DNA of 64,000 nucleotides from Synechococcus sp. CS-1332 (lineage in GTDB: Bacteria; Cyanobacteriota; Cyanobacteriia; PCC-6307; Cyanobiaceae): the NCBI RefSeq assembly GCF_025127995.1, contig NZ_JAHLYP010000056.1, positions 54,015 to 118,014 of the forward strand, written 5' to 3'. The notes under the pieces are model-generated. The model ran no database searches and was not told the DNA's origin. It saw only the letters and a program-made list of their open reading frames with translations. Of the stretch, positions 36,931 to 45,528 are shown piece by piece. Each line of letters starts with the position of its first letter. Positions within the stretch are counted from its first letter, which is position 1. Both the position numbers and the translations under genes were made by a program.

Positions 36931-38213
36931 GCTCTTTCAATGACAAACCGTCAGATTTAGCCATCCAGGTTCATTCCATAAGTAAGTCATATCAAATTAA
37001 TCATCTGCGCAGTCAGCCGGATGACGATGATAGTCATAGACGCTCAAAGCGTTGGCCTTGGATCAGGTCACCACAAAAGCTCAGACATGAGACCTTTTGG
37101 GCATTGCGAGATGTAAGTTTCGATGTACCTCGTGGTCAAGTTCTTGGGGTGATTGGTCGTAATGGAGCTGGTAAGAGTACATTTCTGAAAATACTTTCGC
37201 GAATCACTGAACCAACAACAGGTCTTGCTGAAATTAGTGGGCGCGTGGGTTCTTTGCTAGAAGTCGGTACAGGCTTTCACCCTGAGTTGACTGGCCGTGA
37301 AAATATATATTTAAATGGAACTCTATTGGGTATGCGACGACGTCAAATCGATGATATTTTTGATGAAATTGTTGCCTTTGCTGAAGTTGATCGCTTCATC
37401 GACACCCCTGTTAAGCGCTACTCCAGTGGAATGTACGTAAGGCTTGCCTTTGCTGTCGCCGCCAATCTGGAGCCGGAGGTATTGATTATTGATGAGGTCC
37501 TTTCCGTTGGTGATGCCGAGTTCCAGAAAAAATGCTTAGGGCGTATGCAGTCGTTGGGAGAGAAGGGAAGAACGGTTATCTTTGTTAGCCATAATATGGA
37601 TGCGGTTACTACACTATGTGATCGAGCTATTATCTTTGAATCTGGACGGATCTTCTTTGATGGCTCAGCAAGTGAGGCCGCCGACACTTATTTTCAACTT
37701 CTTTCTCAACAGAAAAAAGGAGATCTCGAGTACATTGAAAGAGGTGGGACATTCCCGTCTACTTTACGACGGGTCGAAAGCCGTTATGTCCCAAATAGCA
37801 TGCCTAAGCCGCAATCTAATGGGTCGGTTGAAATCTTCATCGAGGGCATCCTGCCTCTTAGTGCAGTTGCAAGTAGCAAGTATTTGACACTTGCTATTGG
37901 AGTTAATCAAGAATCTGGAGCTAGAATTGGAACATATCTGGCTTCCCAGTCAGATGAGCCTATCCAAATCGTTGATGGCTGTTTTAGTTATTCTTTCTTG
38001 ATAAGCACCCTTTCACTTGTTCCAGGAAAGTACTATCTGGACGTTTCTTTAATCAATCGTGGGGAAACGCTGGACTCCGTTCAGAAATGTGCCTCATTTC
38101 GTGTGCCCCCTTCAGAGCAGCAGCATTTTCAGATTTCCGACCCTAGCTGGGGTCCAGTACGCTTTTCCTGCGTGGGCTACAATTGCAATCCATTGCCTCC
38201 GCGGACTTCCTAG
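36927..38213 (+). CDS. wzt: Polysaccharide ABC exporter, ATPase subunit with C-terminal glycan-binding domain
   Basis: 428 residues. The ATPase (about residues 10-260) has Walker A GRNGAGKSTFLK, the signature YSSGMYVRLAFAVA, Walker B VLIIDEVLSVGDAEF and the H-loop in FVSHNM. An N-terminal insert of charged residues (DDDSHRRSKRW) precedes Walker A. Residues about 290-425 are a beta-rich extension in the position of the Wzt carbohydrate-binding domain, which in E. coli O9a reads the modified non-reducing end of the polymer. Five methyltransferase-like genes follow, so the recognised cap may be methylated. The tyrosine-rich, low-GC sequence differs from the backbone. Confidence 0.92.
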   Translation: MSSFNDKPSDLAIQVHSISKSYQINHLRSQPDDDDSHRRSKRWPWIRSPQKLRHETFWALRDVSFDVPRGQVLGVIGRNGAGKSTFLKILSRITEPTTGLAEISGRVGSLLEVGTGFHPELTGRENIYLNGTLLGMRRRQIDDIFDEIVAFAEVDRFIDTPVKRYSSGMYVRLAFAVAANLEPEVLIIDEVLSVGDAEFQKKCLGRMQSLGEKGRTVIFVSHNMDAVTTLCDRAIIFESGRIFFDGSASEAADTYFQLLSQQKKGDLEYIERGGTFPSTLRRVESRYVPNSMPKPQSNGSVEIFIEGILPLSAVASSKYLTLAIGVNQESGARIGTYLASQSDEPIQIVDGCFSYSFLISTLSLVPGKYYLDVSLINRGETLDSVQKCASFRVPPSEQQHFQISDPSWGPVRFSCVGYNCNPLPPRTS

Positions 38214-39074
38214 ATGGCAGATGAATCGTCTCTGCATGACCATGCCGTCATTGCGTATATAGAACTCTTAAAAAAGACACTGCTCAACACCATATACGAA
38301 GATCCAATTATTCAACAGGTCGCCATGCCACGGTGGAAGAGCCGATTGGTGAAGCGTCTTTTGGGGGATGAAACGCAAGTGTTCAGAATTGAGCATTTTG
38401 ACGTTGAGAAGAGGCAGGGCGGTCTTGATTGGCCGGCAGTAGCCCACTCGATGATTGGAGTCAAACGGATGAATAATCTTTATGAATGTCTCTCACAGGT
38501 GATTAGAGATGATGTCCCTGGCGATTTTATTGAAACAGGGGTATGGCGAGGAGGAGCCAGTATCTTTGCCAAGGGTGTCTTTAATGTCTTGGGCCAGCAT
38601 TCGCGTCGCGTTTGGGTTGCGGATTCGTTTGAAGGACTGCCTAAGCCAAACCCTGACGACTATCCGGAAGATGCCAATGATGAGCACTATAAACTTGATT
38701 TCTTAAAGGTAGGTCTCGAGGATGTAAAAGCTAACTTTTCTAAGTATGATCTCTTGGATGATCAAGTCTGCTTTGTTAAGGGATGGTTTAAAGATACCCT
38801 GCCTAGTCTCCCTATTCAGTCTATTTCTGTATTGAGACTTGACGGAGACATGTATGAATCCACCATTGTCGCATTGGAGTCCCTGTATCATAAGCTTAGT
38901 CACCTTGGCTACATCATCATTGATGACTACTGTATTCGCTCGTGTGCTCAAGCCGTAGCAGACTTCCGTAAAGAGCATTCTATTCTTGAGCCAATTCAAG
39001 AAATTGATGGAATTGGCATTTTTTGGAGGAAGGGCACTGGAGAGGAGGACGCATTGAAGCTGGCAGGGTCATGA
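38214..39074 (+). CDS. TylF/MycF-family sugar O-methyltransferase
   Basis: 286 residues, starting at the base after the wzt stop. Family features are the GDFIETGVWRGGASIFAKGVF SAM-binding stretch, VWVADSFEGLPKPNPDDYPED, LRLDGDMYESTIVALESLYHKL and IIIDDYCIRSCAQAV; the DGD and DDY acidic residues are the metal ligands of TylF and MycF. These enzymes methylate hydroxyls of deoxysugars using Mg2+. The acceptor here is unknown, presumably a sugar of the polymer. Low-GC, overlaps the next gene by four bases. Confidence 0.87.
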   Translation: MADESSLHDHAVIAYIELLKKTLLNTIYEDPIIQQVAMPRWKSRLVKRLLGDETQVFRIEHFDVEKRQGGLDWPAVAHSMIGVKRMNNLYECLSQVIRDDVPGDFIETGVWRGGASIFAKGVFNVLGQHSRRVWVADSFEGLPKPNPDDYPEDANDEHYKLDFLKVGLEDVKANFSKYDLLDDQVCFVKGWFKDTLPSLPIQSISVLRLDGDMYESTIVALESLYHKLSHLGYIIIDDYCIRSCAQAVADFRKEHSILEPIQEIDGIGIFWRKGTGEEDALKLAGS

Positions 39075-39883
39075 CAGGCGGCAGTATGTTTCGTCGTCCA
39101 GTAGCTACTTATGGCATGGACTCCGAATCAGTCGGACGAATATTGCTTGATCCTGCCAACCCTCTTTGCTTGATAAGCGAAGGCATCAAGAGTGGAACTA
39201 CTGTATTAGACGTAGGTGCCGGTAACGGTGTCTTGGCTCAGCTCTTCTTGGCAAGAGGTATTTCACTCTGTATTGATGGTGTTGAACCCTCGGCTGATGC
39301 TGTGAGTCTCGCGTCATGTCACTATCGGCATCTTCATCATGGCGCTCTGGCTGAAGTGATGGAGCATTTATCGCCCACTACTTATGATCATGTTGTTCTC
39401 GCAGATGTGATTGAGCATACTGTGGACCCAAGTGAAACGCTTTCTTTGGCTAGTGCTTTACTTGGAGCTGATGGACGCATTTGGATTAGTCTCCCTAATG
39501 TTGCTTTCGCGCCCATTCGTGCTGAGCTACTTCATGGGAGCTGGACTTATTCAGACTGGGGCATTTTGGAGAGGAGTCATCTGAGATTCTTCACAAAGGC
39601 TAGCCTGAAGCGACTCATTTCCGATGCAGGCCTTGAAATTGAAACGATATATCATTTAGGACGCAGTCCTTTTTGCATGGAAAAGAAGCTGCAGGACTAC
39701 CCTTTAAATATGCTTACACTCTTGCAGATGAAAGCTGATCCCTTGGCATTTACATACCAATTCCTGGCTATATGCAGAGTTCAGTCAAAGACCGGCTTAA
39801 GCGAGATGACGGAGAAGTGGATAGATGTCGATCGGAGGCTTTTGCGAAAATACTATTCTCTTAGAAGTCGTATCAACTTCTAA
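39071..39883 (+). CDS. Class I SAM-dependent methyltransferase
   Basis: 270 residues from the ATG at 39071, which overlaps the previous stop. It has a UbiG/Methyltransf_23-like core: TVLDVGAGNGVLAQLFLARG as motif I, GVEPSADAV, YDHVVLADVIEHTVDPSETL and WISLPNVAFAPIRAELL, followed by SHLRFFTKASLKRLISDAGL. These are typical of polysaccharide-cluster methyltransferases. The substrate is not evident. Confidence 0.85.
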   Translation: MTGGSMFRRPVATYGMDSESVGRILLDPANPLCLISEGIKSGTTVLDVGAGNGVLAQLFLARGISLCIDGVEPSADAVSLASCHYRHLHHGALAEVMEHLSPTTYDHVVLADVIEHTVDPSETLSLASALLGADGRIWISLPNVAFAPIRAELLHGSWTYSDWGILERSHLRFFTKASLKRLISDAGLEIETIYHLGRSPFCMEKKLQDYPLNMLTLLQMKADPLAFTYQFLAICRVQSKTGLSEMTEKWIDVDRRLLRKYYSLRSRINF

Positions 39884-39886
39884 GTG

Positions 39887-40801
39887 ATGCCACTGATTTC
39901 AATCTGTGTCCCGACATATCGAAACCAAGTCAGTCTGGAGAGGTTGTTGGTATCAATTGCCGATCAAGACTTCCTTGACTATGAGCTCATTATTGCCGAC
40001 GATACACCCAGCGCTGTACTCAAGTCAGTTGTTGCTCCTTTTTCACATCTTCCTGGATTCCAGTATCTACATAACGCCAATCGACTCGGATCGCCAGCGA
40101 ACTGGAATTACTGCCTGTCTCTATCCCAGGGCGATTGGATAAAAATGATGCATCATGATGACTGGTTTGCGACTTCGTCTAGCCTTTCGTATTTTGCCGA
40201 GGCTGCGCTAGAAGCCAGCGGTAGTCCATTGATATTTAGTAGCTGCCATGCCTATCGAGGTGGCACTGATTATGAGTTCACCCATGCTCCCTTTGGAGAA
40301 CACAGAGGATCTGTTCTGCTCGATCGGCAGCATGTGTACCAGATGCTATTTGCAAATCGGATTGGTTGCCCGAGTGTGACGCTTTTTCGGCGCGTTGCCA
40401 TGAAGGGATTTGACCAGCACCTAGTATGGCTCGTTGACGTGGAAGCGTACATCGGGCTGATTCAAGCTGGAGGACTCGTGTACTTGCCGAAGCCGCTAGT
40501 CAATGTGACTTTTGGAGCTTCCACCCAGATCACAACTGCTGTTGAGAACGACCAGTCTTTGAAGCTGCGTGAAACAATGTATATCTACGATAAGTATGCG
40601 ATGTACGATGGGTTTGAGATTACTGTTCGTTTGGGTCAGGACCTTCGTCTGCATAGTCTCGGTAGAATCTTCCAAGTACTCTTTGATGACGCTCTACCCT
40701 GCCGCCTTCGTTCTAGGGTAATCGCTTTCGTGGCTTACTTAATGGCACCCTTTTGTGCATATTGCCTTGGTTTGCGGAATAGGATACGTTGCGATTACTG
40801 A
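39887..40801 (+). CDS. Glycosyltransferase family 2 protein
   Basis: 304 residues from the ATG at 39887; a GTG at 39884 precedes it directly. The GT-A domain starts PLISICVPTYRNQVSLERLLVSI and has DYELIIADDTPS, then GDWIKMMHHDDWF as the DxD-type metal site. A later region FDQHLVWLVDVEAY holds the likely catalytic acid. Low-GC like its neighbours. It probably adds one sugar of the polymer. Its stop overlaps the start of a 53-codon open frame (TGATG). Confidence 0.87.
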   Translation: MPLISICVPTYRNQVSLERLLVSIADQDFLDYELIIADDTPSAVLKSVVAPFSHLPGFQYLHNANRLGSPANWNYCLSLSQGDWIKMMHHDDWFATSSSLSYFAEAALEASGSPLIFSSCHAYRGGTDYEFTHAPFGEHRGSVLLDRQHVYQMLFANRIGCPSVTLFRRVAMKGFDQHLVWLVDVEAYIGLIQAGGLVYLPKPLVNVTFGASTQITTAVENDQSLKLRETMYIYDKYAMYDGFEITVRLGQDLRLHSLGRIFQVLFDDALPCRLRSRVIAFVAYLMAPFCAYCLGLRNRIRCDY

Positions 40802-40962
40802 TGAACCTTTGCCCCTTCCTTCCTAAGCGACTTGTGGCAATATGTAAAATCGCGCAAGTCGCGAAAGGATTCCTCGATCATCAACCCATCAGTCAGCGAG
40901 AATGGCGATTGTTTCCTGGCGGAGCGACGATGATCCCTGGGCTGTCGGTGGTCGGCTCTTGA
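40801..40962 (+). other. Doubtful 53-codon open frame in a 318-base gap
   Basis: The interval 40802-41119 has no confident gene. An open frame starts at the ATG of the TGATG junction after the glycosyltransferase and encodes 53 residues (first ten MNLCPFLPKR), with no signal, membrane helix or family I recognise. The rest of the gap is AT-rich, without clear repeats. It may be a remnant of a lost gene or plain spacer. Confidence 0.2.
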
Positions 40963-41119
40963 TGAAGTATTATTCCAATGGGTGGAAGTCAAGGGCTCAA
41001 GTGAATGTGATGCTGAGATGTGGCTTGGTGGTCAGACTCGTTGATAGTTCTTTCATATTCATAGGCTTCGTGATTCATCTCTTTGTTTCACACGCTATCC
41101 AATCAGATTCAGTTTAGTG

Positions 41120-41881
41120 ATGGATCTCAACCAGTACTTGAGGGACGTACCCCCACATCTAGCGATCCTCCGCTTCCTTTTTAAGGATGTCCCCCTTAGG
41201 TCCATTCTTGATATTGGCTGTTGTGAAGGAGAAGATTCTCTGCGCTATCTTCGAGAGTTTCCACTGGCTGTAGTTCATGCATTTGAACCATATCCCAAAA
41301 ATATTAGTAGGATCAAGAAGTTAATCGGAAGTGACTATCATCCAAGATTTAAACTAATTGAAGCAGCTGTTTCCGATGCCAATGGAATGGCAACCCTGAG
41401 TATATCCTCTGGGCAACCTCCAGAAGCGTCTGAATCTACAGGCTGGGACTATGGCAATAAGTCTAGTTCGCTTCTACCTCCAGCAGCATTGATGTTCCGG
41501 CACCATCCCTGGCTAAAATTCTCCAGGAATCTTCAAGTGCAGACCATTACACTTGACTATTTTGCCTTGGCTTATCGCATTGACAATATTGACTTTATGC
41601 ATATTGATATTCAAGGAGCTGAGCTTAGGGCATTTTCGTCTGCCAAAAGCCTGCTGCGAAGAACAGGTGTGATCTGGGTAGAGGTATCGGATCATCAAAT
41701 CTATAAAGACCAACCTAACTCTGAAGCCATTTCAGAATTCTTGAGTTCGCTCGGTTTTGTCCTAATACTCAAGTCAGTATCGGAAGGATTTGGTGACCAT
41801 CTATATGTCAATCCAGGCTATTTCCACGTCTCTAGGCACGATCTTGTTGGGGATCCCCTTTTGAAGGAGCTTGGTGAATGA
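41120..41881 (+). CDS. FkbM-family methyltransferase
   Basis: 253 residues from the ATG at 41120; a GTG at 41117 is in frame. The SAM motif is SILDIGCCEGEDSLRYLREF, with AFEPYPKNISRI as the motif II acidic position, then IDFMHIDIQGAELRAFSSA, the FkbM hallmark. These enzymes commonly O-methylate sugars. It overlaps the next gene, also FkbM-like, by four bases (ATGA). Confidence 0.87.
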   Translation: MDLNQYLRDVPPHLAILRFLFKDVPLRSILDIGCCEGEDSLRYLREFPLAVVHAFEPYPKNISRIKKLIGSDYHPRFKLIEAAVSDANGMATLSISSGQPPEASESTGWDYGNKSSSLLPPAALMFRHHPWLKFSRNLQVQTITLDYFALAYRIDNIDFMHIDIQGAELRAFSSAKSLLRRTGVIWVEVSDHQIYKDQPNSEAISEFLSSLGFVLILKSVSEGFGDHLYVNPGYFHVSRHDLVGDPLLKELGE

Positions 41882-42771
41882 ATGCTTTGCTTCGATCACG
41901 AAAGCCCCAAGTGACAGCCATAGTCTTGAGCCTTTTACGGAGGCTATTTAGGCTGCTTGAAACGATGGATATTCCTATCCACGATAAAACAACTGTGACG
42001 ATGCTTTGTGCAAAATGGCTAGCATCTGATGGTGCGACGGATGCTGGTGTTCACTTGTTAGGGCCGGCGCTACCGTGGGCATTCAAGCTTCTTGCTACTT
42101 CAGGCTCTGCTGGGGGTATTCTGAAAGCTACTGCATCTCAATCAGGCGAAGATAGCATTGTCAAATATATCTTTTCGAATCGGGGAGTCTCTCGCCCTAC
42201 ATATTTAGATATTGGAGCTCATCATCCATTGGCCTTGAGCAATACTGCTATGCTTTATGCCACTGGATGTCGAGGCATCAACGTAGAGCCCAATCCCGAT
42301 CTGATTGGCGAATTCTACATGCATAGGCCTGAAGACGTGAATCTTCAGATTGCCATTACTAGCTATTGTGGAAGCATTGATCTTTTGATTCCGGCTTCTT
42401 CCTCGACCCTTTCAACTGTTGAGCCTAGGCATCTCAACCCTGGTGACGATGTGCGAGTTGTGGCTGTGCGCTGCCTTACCCTCGACGCACTTCTTCATGA
42501 GTATTCTTACTCAAAAGGTCCCGACTTCTTGAGTTTAGATGTTGAGGGTCATGACTTGATGATTTTGGAGCAGTTTAAGCGGCTTGAACTCCTGCCAAAA
42601 GTAGTCTGCGTAGAAACAATCTCCTACTCAACTGTCGGAAGGGGATTGAAGCAGACAGACATCTTTGATTTGATGACAGGGCTTGGCTACTTTGTGTATG
42701 CTGACACCAATATAAATACCATTTTTGTCCAGCGTGACTTTTGGGCCCCCTCCAGCTCTGGGTCTATTTGA
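41878..42771 (+). CDS. FkbM-family methyltransferase
   Basis: 297 residues. An N-terminal helical region of about 90 residues precedes the FkbM core: PTYLDIGAHHPLALSNTAML, INVEPNPDLIGEF, and DFLSLDVEGHDLMILEQF. It differs from its neighbour mainly by this extra N-terminal region, so the two are not recent duplicates. Low-GC. It is followed after 11 bases by a glycosyltransferase. Confidence 0.88.
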   Translation: MNALLRSRKPQVTAIVLSLLRRLFRLLETMDIPIHDKTTVTMLCAKWLASDGATDAGVHLLGPALPWAFKLLATSGSAGGILKATASQSGEDSIVKYIFSNRGVSRPTYLDIGAHHPLALSNTAMLYATGCRGINVEPNPDLIGEFYMHRPEDVNLQIAITSYCGSIDLLIPASSSTLSTVEPRHLNPGDDVRVVAVRCLTLDALLHEYSYSKGPDFLSLDVEGHDLMILEQFKRLELLPKVVCVETISYSTVGRGLKQTDIFDLMTGLGYFVYADTNINTIFVQRDFWAPSSSGSI

Positions 42772-42782
42772 CGTTATCCAAG

Positions 42783-43787
42783 ATGACACGAGCTCCAAGG
42801 GTCTCAATCTTGCTTCCCGTTTATAACGGCATTTCATTCCTTAAGGCTGCTGTTGAAAGCGTGCTCTCGCAGACTTACTTCGACTACGAGCTTATCATTC
42901 TTGACGATGGCTCCACAGACGGATCTTCTTCGGTCTTGAGCACCCTGTCCGACTCGCGAATCCGCTTGATTCGCCAAGATAATATTGGCTTAGCGGCGAC
43001 TCTAAACAGGGGCATTTCAGTGGCCCGCGGTACATACGTTGCCCGCCAAGACCAAGATGACCTATCTCATCCCGATCGCCTCGCCTTGCAGGTGGCCTAC
43101 ATGGATGCACATCAAGACTGTGTTCTGGTGGGTTCATGGGCCCAAATCATGGAGGTGGATCGTCTCGTGGAACGGTTTCACCGCCATCCTGTTGATGAGC
43201 CAACGTTGCGCTATCAATTGTTGTTCAACAACCCGTTTGTCCATAGCTCTGTTCTCCTGCGACGTTCCGCTTTGCAGCAGGTCGGTGGCTATACGACAGA
43301 CCCTGCACGCCAGCCACCGGAAGACTATGAGCTGTGGTCCCGACTTTCTCGGATAGGTGCAGTCGCGAACCTTGATGAGATTCTGCTCGTCTATCGGGAG
43401 ATTCCGGGAAGCATGTCCCGAATCGGCCCGTCCCCTTTCCGTAGTCGCCTGATCACGATCTGCGCGGAAAACATCGCTGCTGCAGCCGGCTTGTCCAGTG
43501 AAGACCCCTCTGTGCGTGCCATCGCCGCCCTCACCCATGGTGACACTTCGGAGCTGCAGCAATCCCCTGATTTCGGCCGCATGCAGGATGTCCTCCTGCT
43601 GGCCATCCAGAGTCTGGCCTCGGGCGAGGCGCTGACACCCCTCCGCCAGGATGCCATTGCCCGCATTCAGGCGATGAAGGCCAACTGGGTGTCGCGCAAT
43701 ACCCCTATCTACAACGTTCTTAATTCCGCTGGCCCTTTACGGAATATGGCCAAGCGGATCTGGCGTCTGGCAAAGCGGTTCATATGA
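42783..43787 (+). CDS. Glycosyltransferase family 2 protein
   Basis: 334 residues from the ATG at 42783. GT-A core: RVSILLPVYNGISFLKAAVESVL, ELIILDDGSTDGS, ARQDQDDLSHPDRL as metal site, PFVHSSVLLRRSAL and PPEDYELWSRL, a rhamnosyl- or galactosyltransferase-like arrangement. Composition changes inside the gene: the first 600 or so bases are low-GC, while 43501-43560 has 39 G+C, like the backbone. Its stop overlaps the epimerase start (ATGA). Confidence 0.9.
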   Translation: MTRAPRVSILLPVYNGISFLKAAVESVLSQTYFDYELIILDDGSTDGSSSVLSTLSDSRIRLIRQDNIGLAATLNRGISVARGTYVARQDQDDLSHPDRLALQVAYMDAHQDCVLVGSWAQIMEVDRLVERFHRHPVDEPTLRYQLLFNNPFVHSSVLLRRSALQQVGGYTTDPARQPPEDYELWSRLSRIGAVANLDEILLVYREIPGSMSRIGPSPFRSRLITICAENIAAAAGLSSEDPSVRAIAALTHGDTSELQQSPDFGRMQDVLLLAIQSLASGEALTPLRQDAIARIQAMKANWVSRNTPIYNVLNSAGPLRNMAKRIWRLAKRFI

Positions 43788-44728
43788 GCGTGATCAAGAC
43801 GATTGTCATCGGCGGTGCCGGCTTCATCGGTGCCCATGTCAGTCAAGCCCTGATCGACTCAGGACGGGACGTGACCATCGTGGGCCGGCGCCCCCCCGGA
43901 ACCCACACGGCCTCCCTGGCTTGCACCTACTGCTGCGCCGATCTCGGCAACCGCGCCCAGATGCGGGAGATCCTCGAGCCGAGCTGCGAGGTGATCGACC
44001 TGGCCTACGCCACCGTCCCGAAGACCAGTTACGGCGATCCCGTCTTCGACTTGCTTGCGAATCTGCCTGGGAGCGTCGGATTGCTTGAGGAGGCGATGGC
44101 CGTGGGGGTCCGCCGTCTGCTGCTTGTTTCCTCCGGAGGCACGGTCTACGGCCCGCCCTGCGCCCTGCCCATGGCGGAATCCCACCCGACGGCTCCCATC
44201 AGTCCCTATGGCATCACCAAACTGACTATCGACCACTACGCCCTGATGTTTCATCACACCCGCGACCTGCCGGTGGTGGTGGTGCGGCCGGCCAACGCCT
44301 ACGGCGTCCAGCAGCGTTCCCGGACCGGCCAGGGTTTCCTCGCCGCTGCCATCGACGCCATCCTTTCGGGCCGTGAGATCGAGATCTATGGCGAAGTGGG
44401 AACCATCCGCGATTACATCCACGTCAGCGATGTGGCCAGCGGCATCCTTGCGGCCCTGGACTTCGGGGGCGATGGTGAAATCTATAATCTTGGCACCGGC
44501 ATCGGGGCCAGCAATCTCGATGTGATCGCCATGCTGCAGCCGTTGGCCGAAGCGGCCGGCCATACCATTCAGGTGCGCCATCTGCCCTCACGACGATTCG
44601 ATGTGGAGGCCAATGTGCTGGATGCGAAGAAGCTTTCCTCTGCCTGCGGATGGCATCCGGATGTTTCTCTCCAGAGCGGTCTCGCGGAGATGTGGGATCA
44701 TGCCCTGATGATGTCCTCCTCTACCTGA
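43784..44728 (+). CDS. NAD-dependent sugar epimerase/dehydratase
   Basis: 314 residues. Rossmann GGAGFIGAHVSQAL at the start, SSGGTVYG with the catalytic Ser/Thr region, and YGITK (Y and K) as the SDR pair; RPANAYGVQQR and DYIHVSDVASGIL are epimerase-type substrate motifs. It most resembles UDP-glucose 4-epimerase or GDP-sugar reductase relatives of polysaccharide clusters, but the substrate cannot be fixed from sequence. High-GC again. Confidence 0.88.
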   Translation: MSVIKTIVIGGAGFIGAHVSQALIDSGRDVTIVGRRPPGTHTASLACTYCCADLGNRAQMREILEPSCEVIDLAYATVPKTSYGDPVFDLLANLPGSVGLLEEAMAVGVRRLLLVSSGGTVYGPPCALPMAESHPTAPISPYGITKLTIDHYALMFHHTRDLPVVVVRPANAYGVQQRSRTGQGFLAAAIDAILSGREIEIYGEVGTIRDYIHVSDVASGILAALDFGGDGEIYNLGTGIGASNLDVIAMLQPLAEAAGHTIQVRHLPSRRFDVEANVLDAKKLSSACGWHPDVSLQSGLAEMWDHALMMSSST

Positions 44729-44758
44729 GGACACCCCCTGCCCGCCCGATTCACAACC

Positions 44759-45505
44759 ATGGGACTCCTTACTCGGCTGCTGGATCGTCGTGGGTCCTCC
44801 GCCGAACGTTCGACCTCCCTGGATTCCTTCCTCAGCGCGACCAACCCCTCCCGCAATCCCGCCTGCGGGGAATTCGAGGTGGATGGCTGGGTCACCTCAG
44901 CGTTCGTGGCCCAGACGCTGGTTCCCGTGGTCGGCGTTCATCCCTTCCCCCTCCAGGAACTGATGCTGATGACGGCGACGGTCTGCCGTTTTCAGCCGTC
45001 CCTGATCTTTGAATGGGGCACCAATATCGGCAAGTCGGCGCGCATCTTTCATGAGATTGCCCAGTATTTCCATATCCGTACCACCATCCATTCCTGCGAT
45101 CTTCCTGACGACGTCGATCATGTGGAACACCCCCACGCCCAGCGGGGCGCCATGGTGCGGGGCCTGGAGGGCGTCCAGCTCCACCAGGGCGACGGCCTGA
45201 CCACATCCCTCGGCCTGTGGGAGCGGGCGGGGCGTCCCCCTTCCCCCCTGTTCTTCCTGGATGGCGACCACAGCCACGCCAGCGTCAGGCGGGAGATCGA
45301 CGGGATCCTGGCGGCCGTCCCCGATCCGGTGCTGCTGCTCCACGACACCTTCCTCCAGTCCCCCGAATCCGGCTACAACGTCGGCCCCCGCCAGGCCGTT
45401 GAGGACTCCCTGTCCGCCCACCCCGGCCGCTTCCGGGCGGTGCATTCCGGCCTCAGCCTCCCTGGTATGACCCTGCTCTATTCCGCCGCCACGGCTGCGG
45501 CGTAG
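44759..45505 (+). CDS. Class I SAM-dependent methyltransferase, CmcI/Methyltransf_24-like
   Basis: 248 residues. SAM-binding motif EWGTNIGKSARIFHEIA, then FFLDGDHSHASVRREIDGIL and VLLLHDTFLQSPESG, the acidic metal-binding pattern of the rhamnosyl O-methyltransferase and CmcI families. It is the fifth methyltransferase-like gene of the island. The 30-base gap to the epimerase and 23-base gap to the next gene fit one operon. Confidence 0.78.
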   Translation: MGLLTRLLDRRGSSAERSTSLDSFLSATNPSRNPACGEFEVDGWVTSAFVAQTLVPVVGVHPFPLQELMLMTATVCRFQPSLIFEWGTNIGKSARIFHEIAQYFHIRTTIHSCDLPDDVDHVEHPHAQRGAMVRGLEGVQLHQGDGLTTSLGLWERAGRPPSPLFFLDGDHSHASVRREIDGILAAVPDPVLLLHDTFLQSPESGYNVGPRQAVEDSLSAHPGRFRAVHSGLSLPGMTLLYSAATAAA

Positions 45506-45528
45506 GTTCGCCCCAGCCCCGCCGGCCC

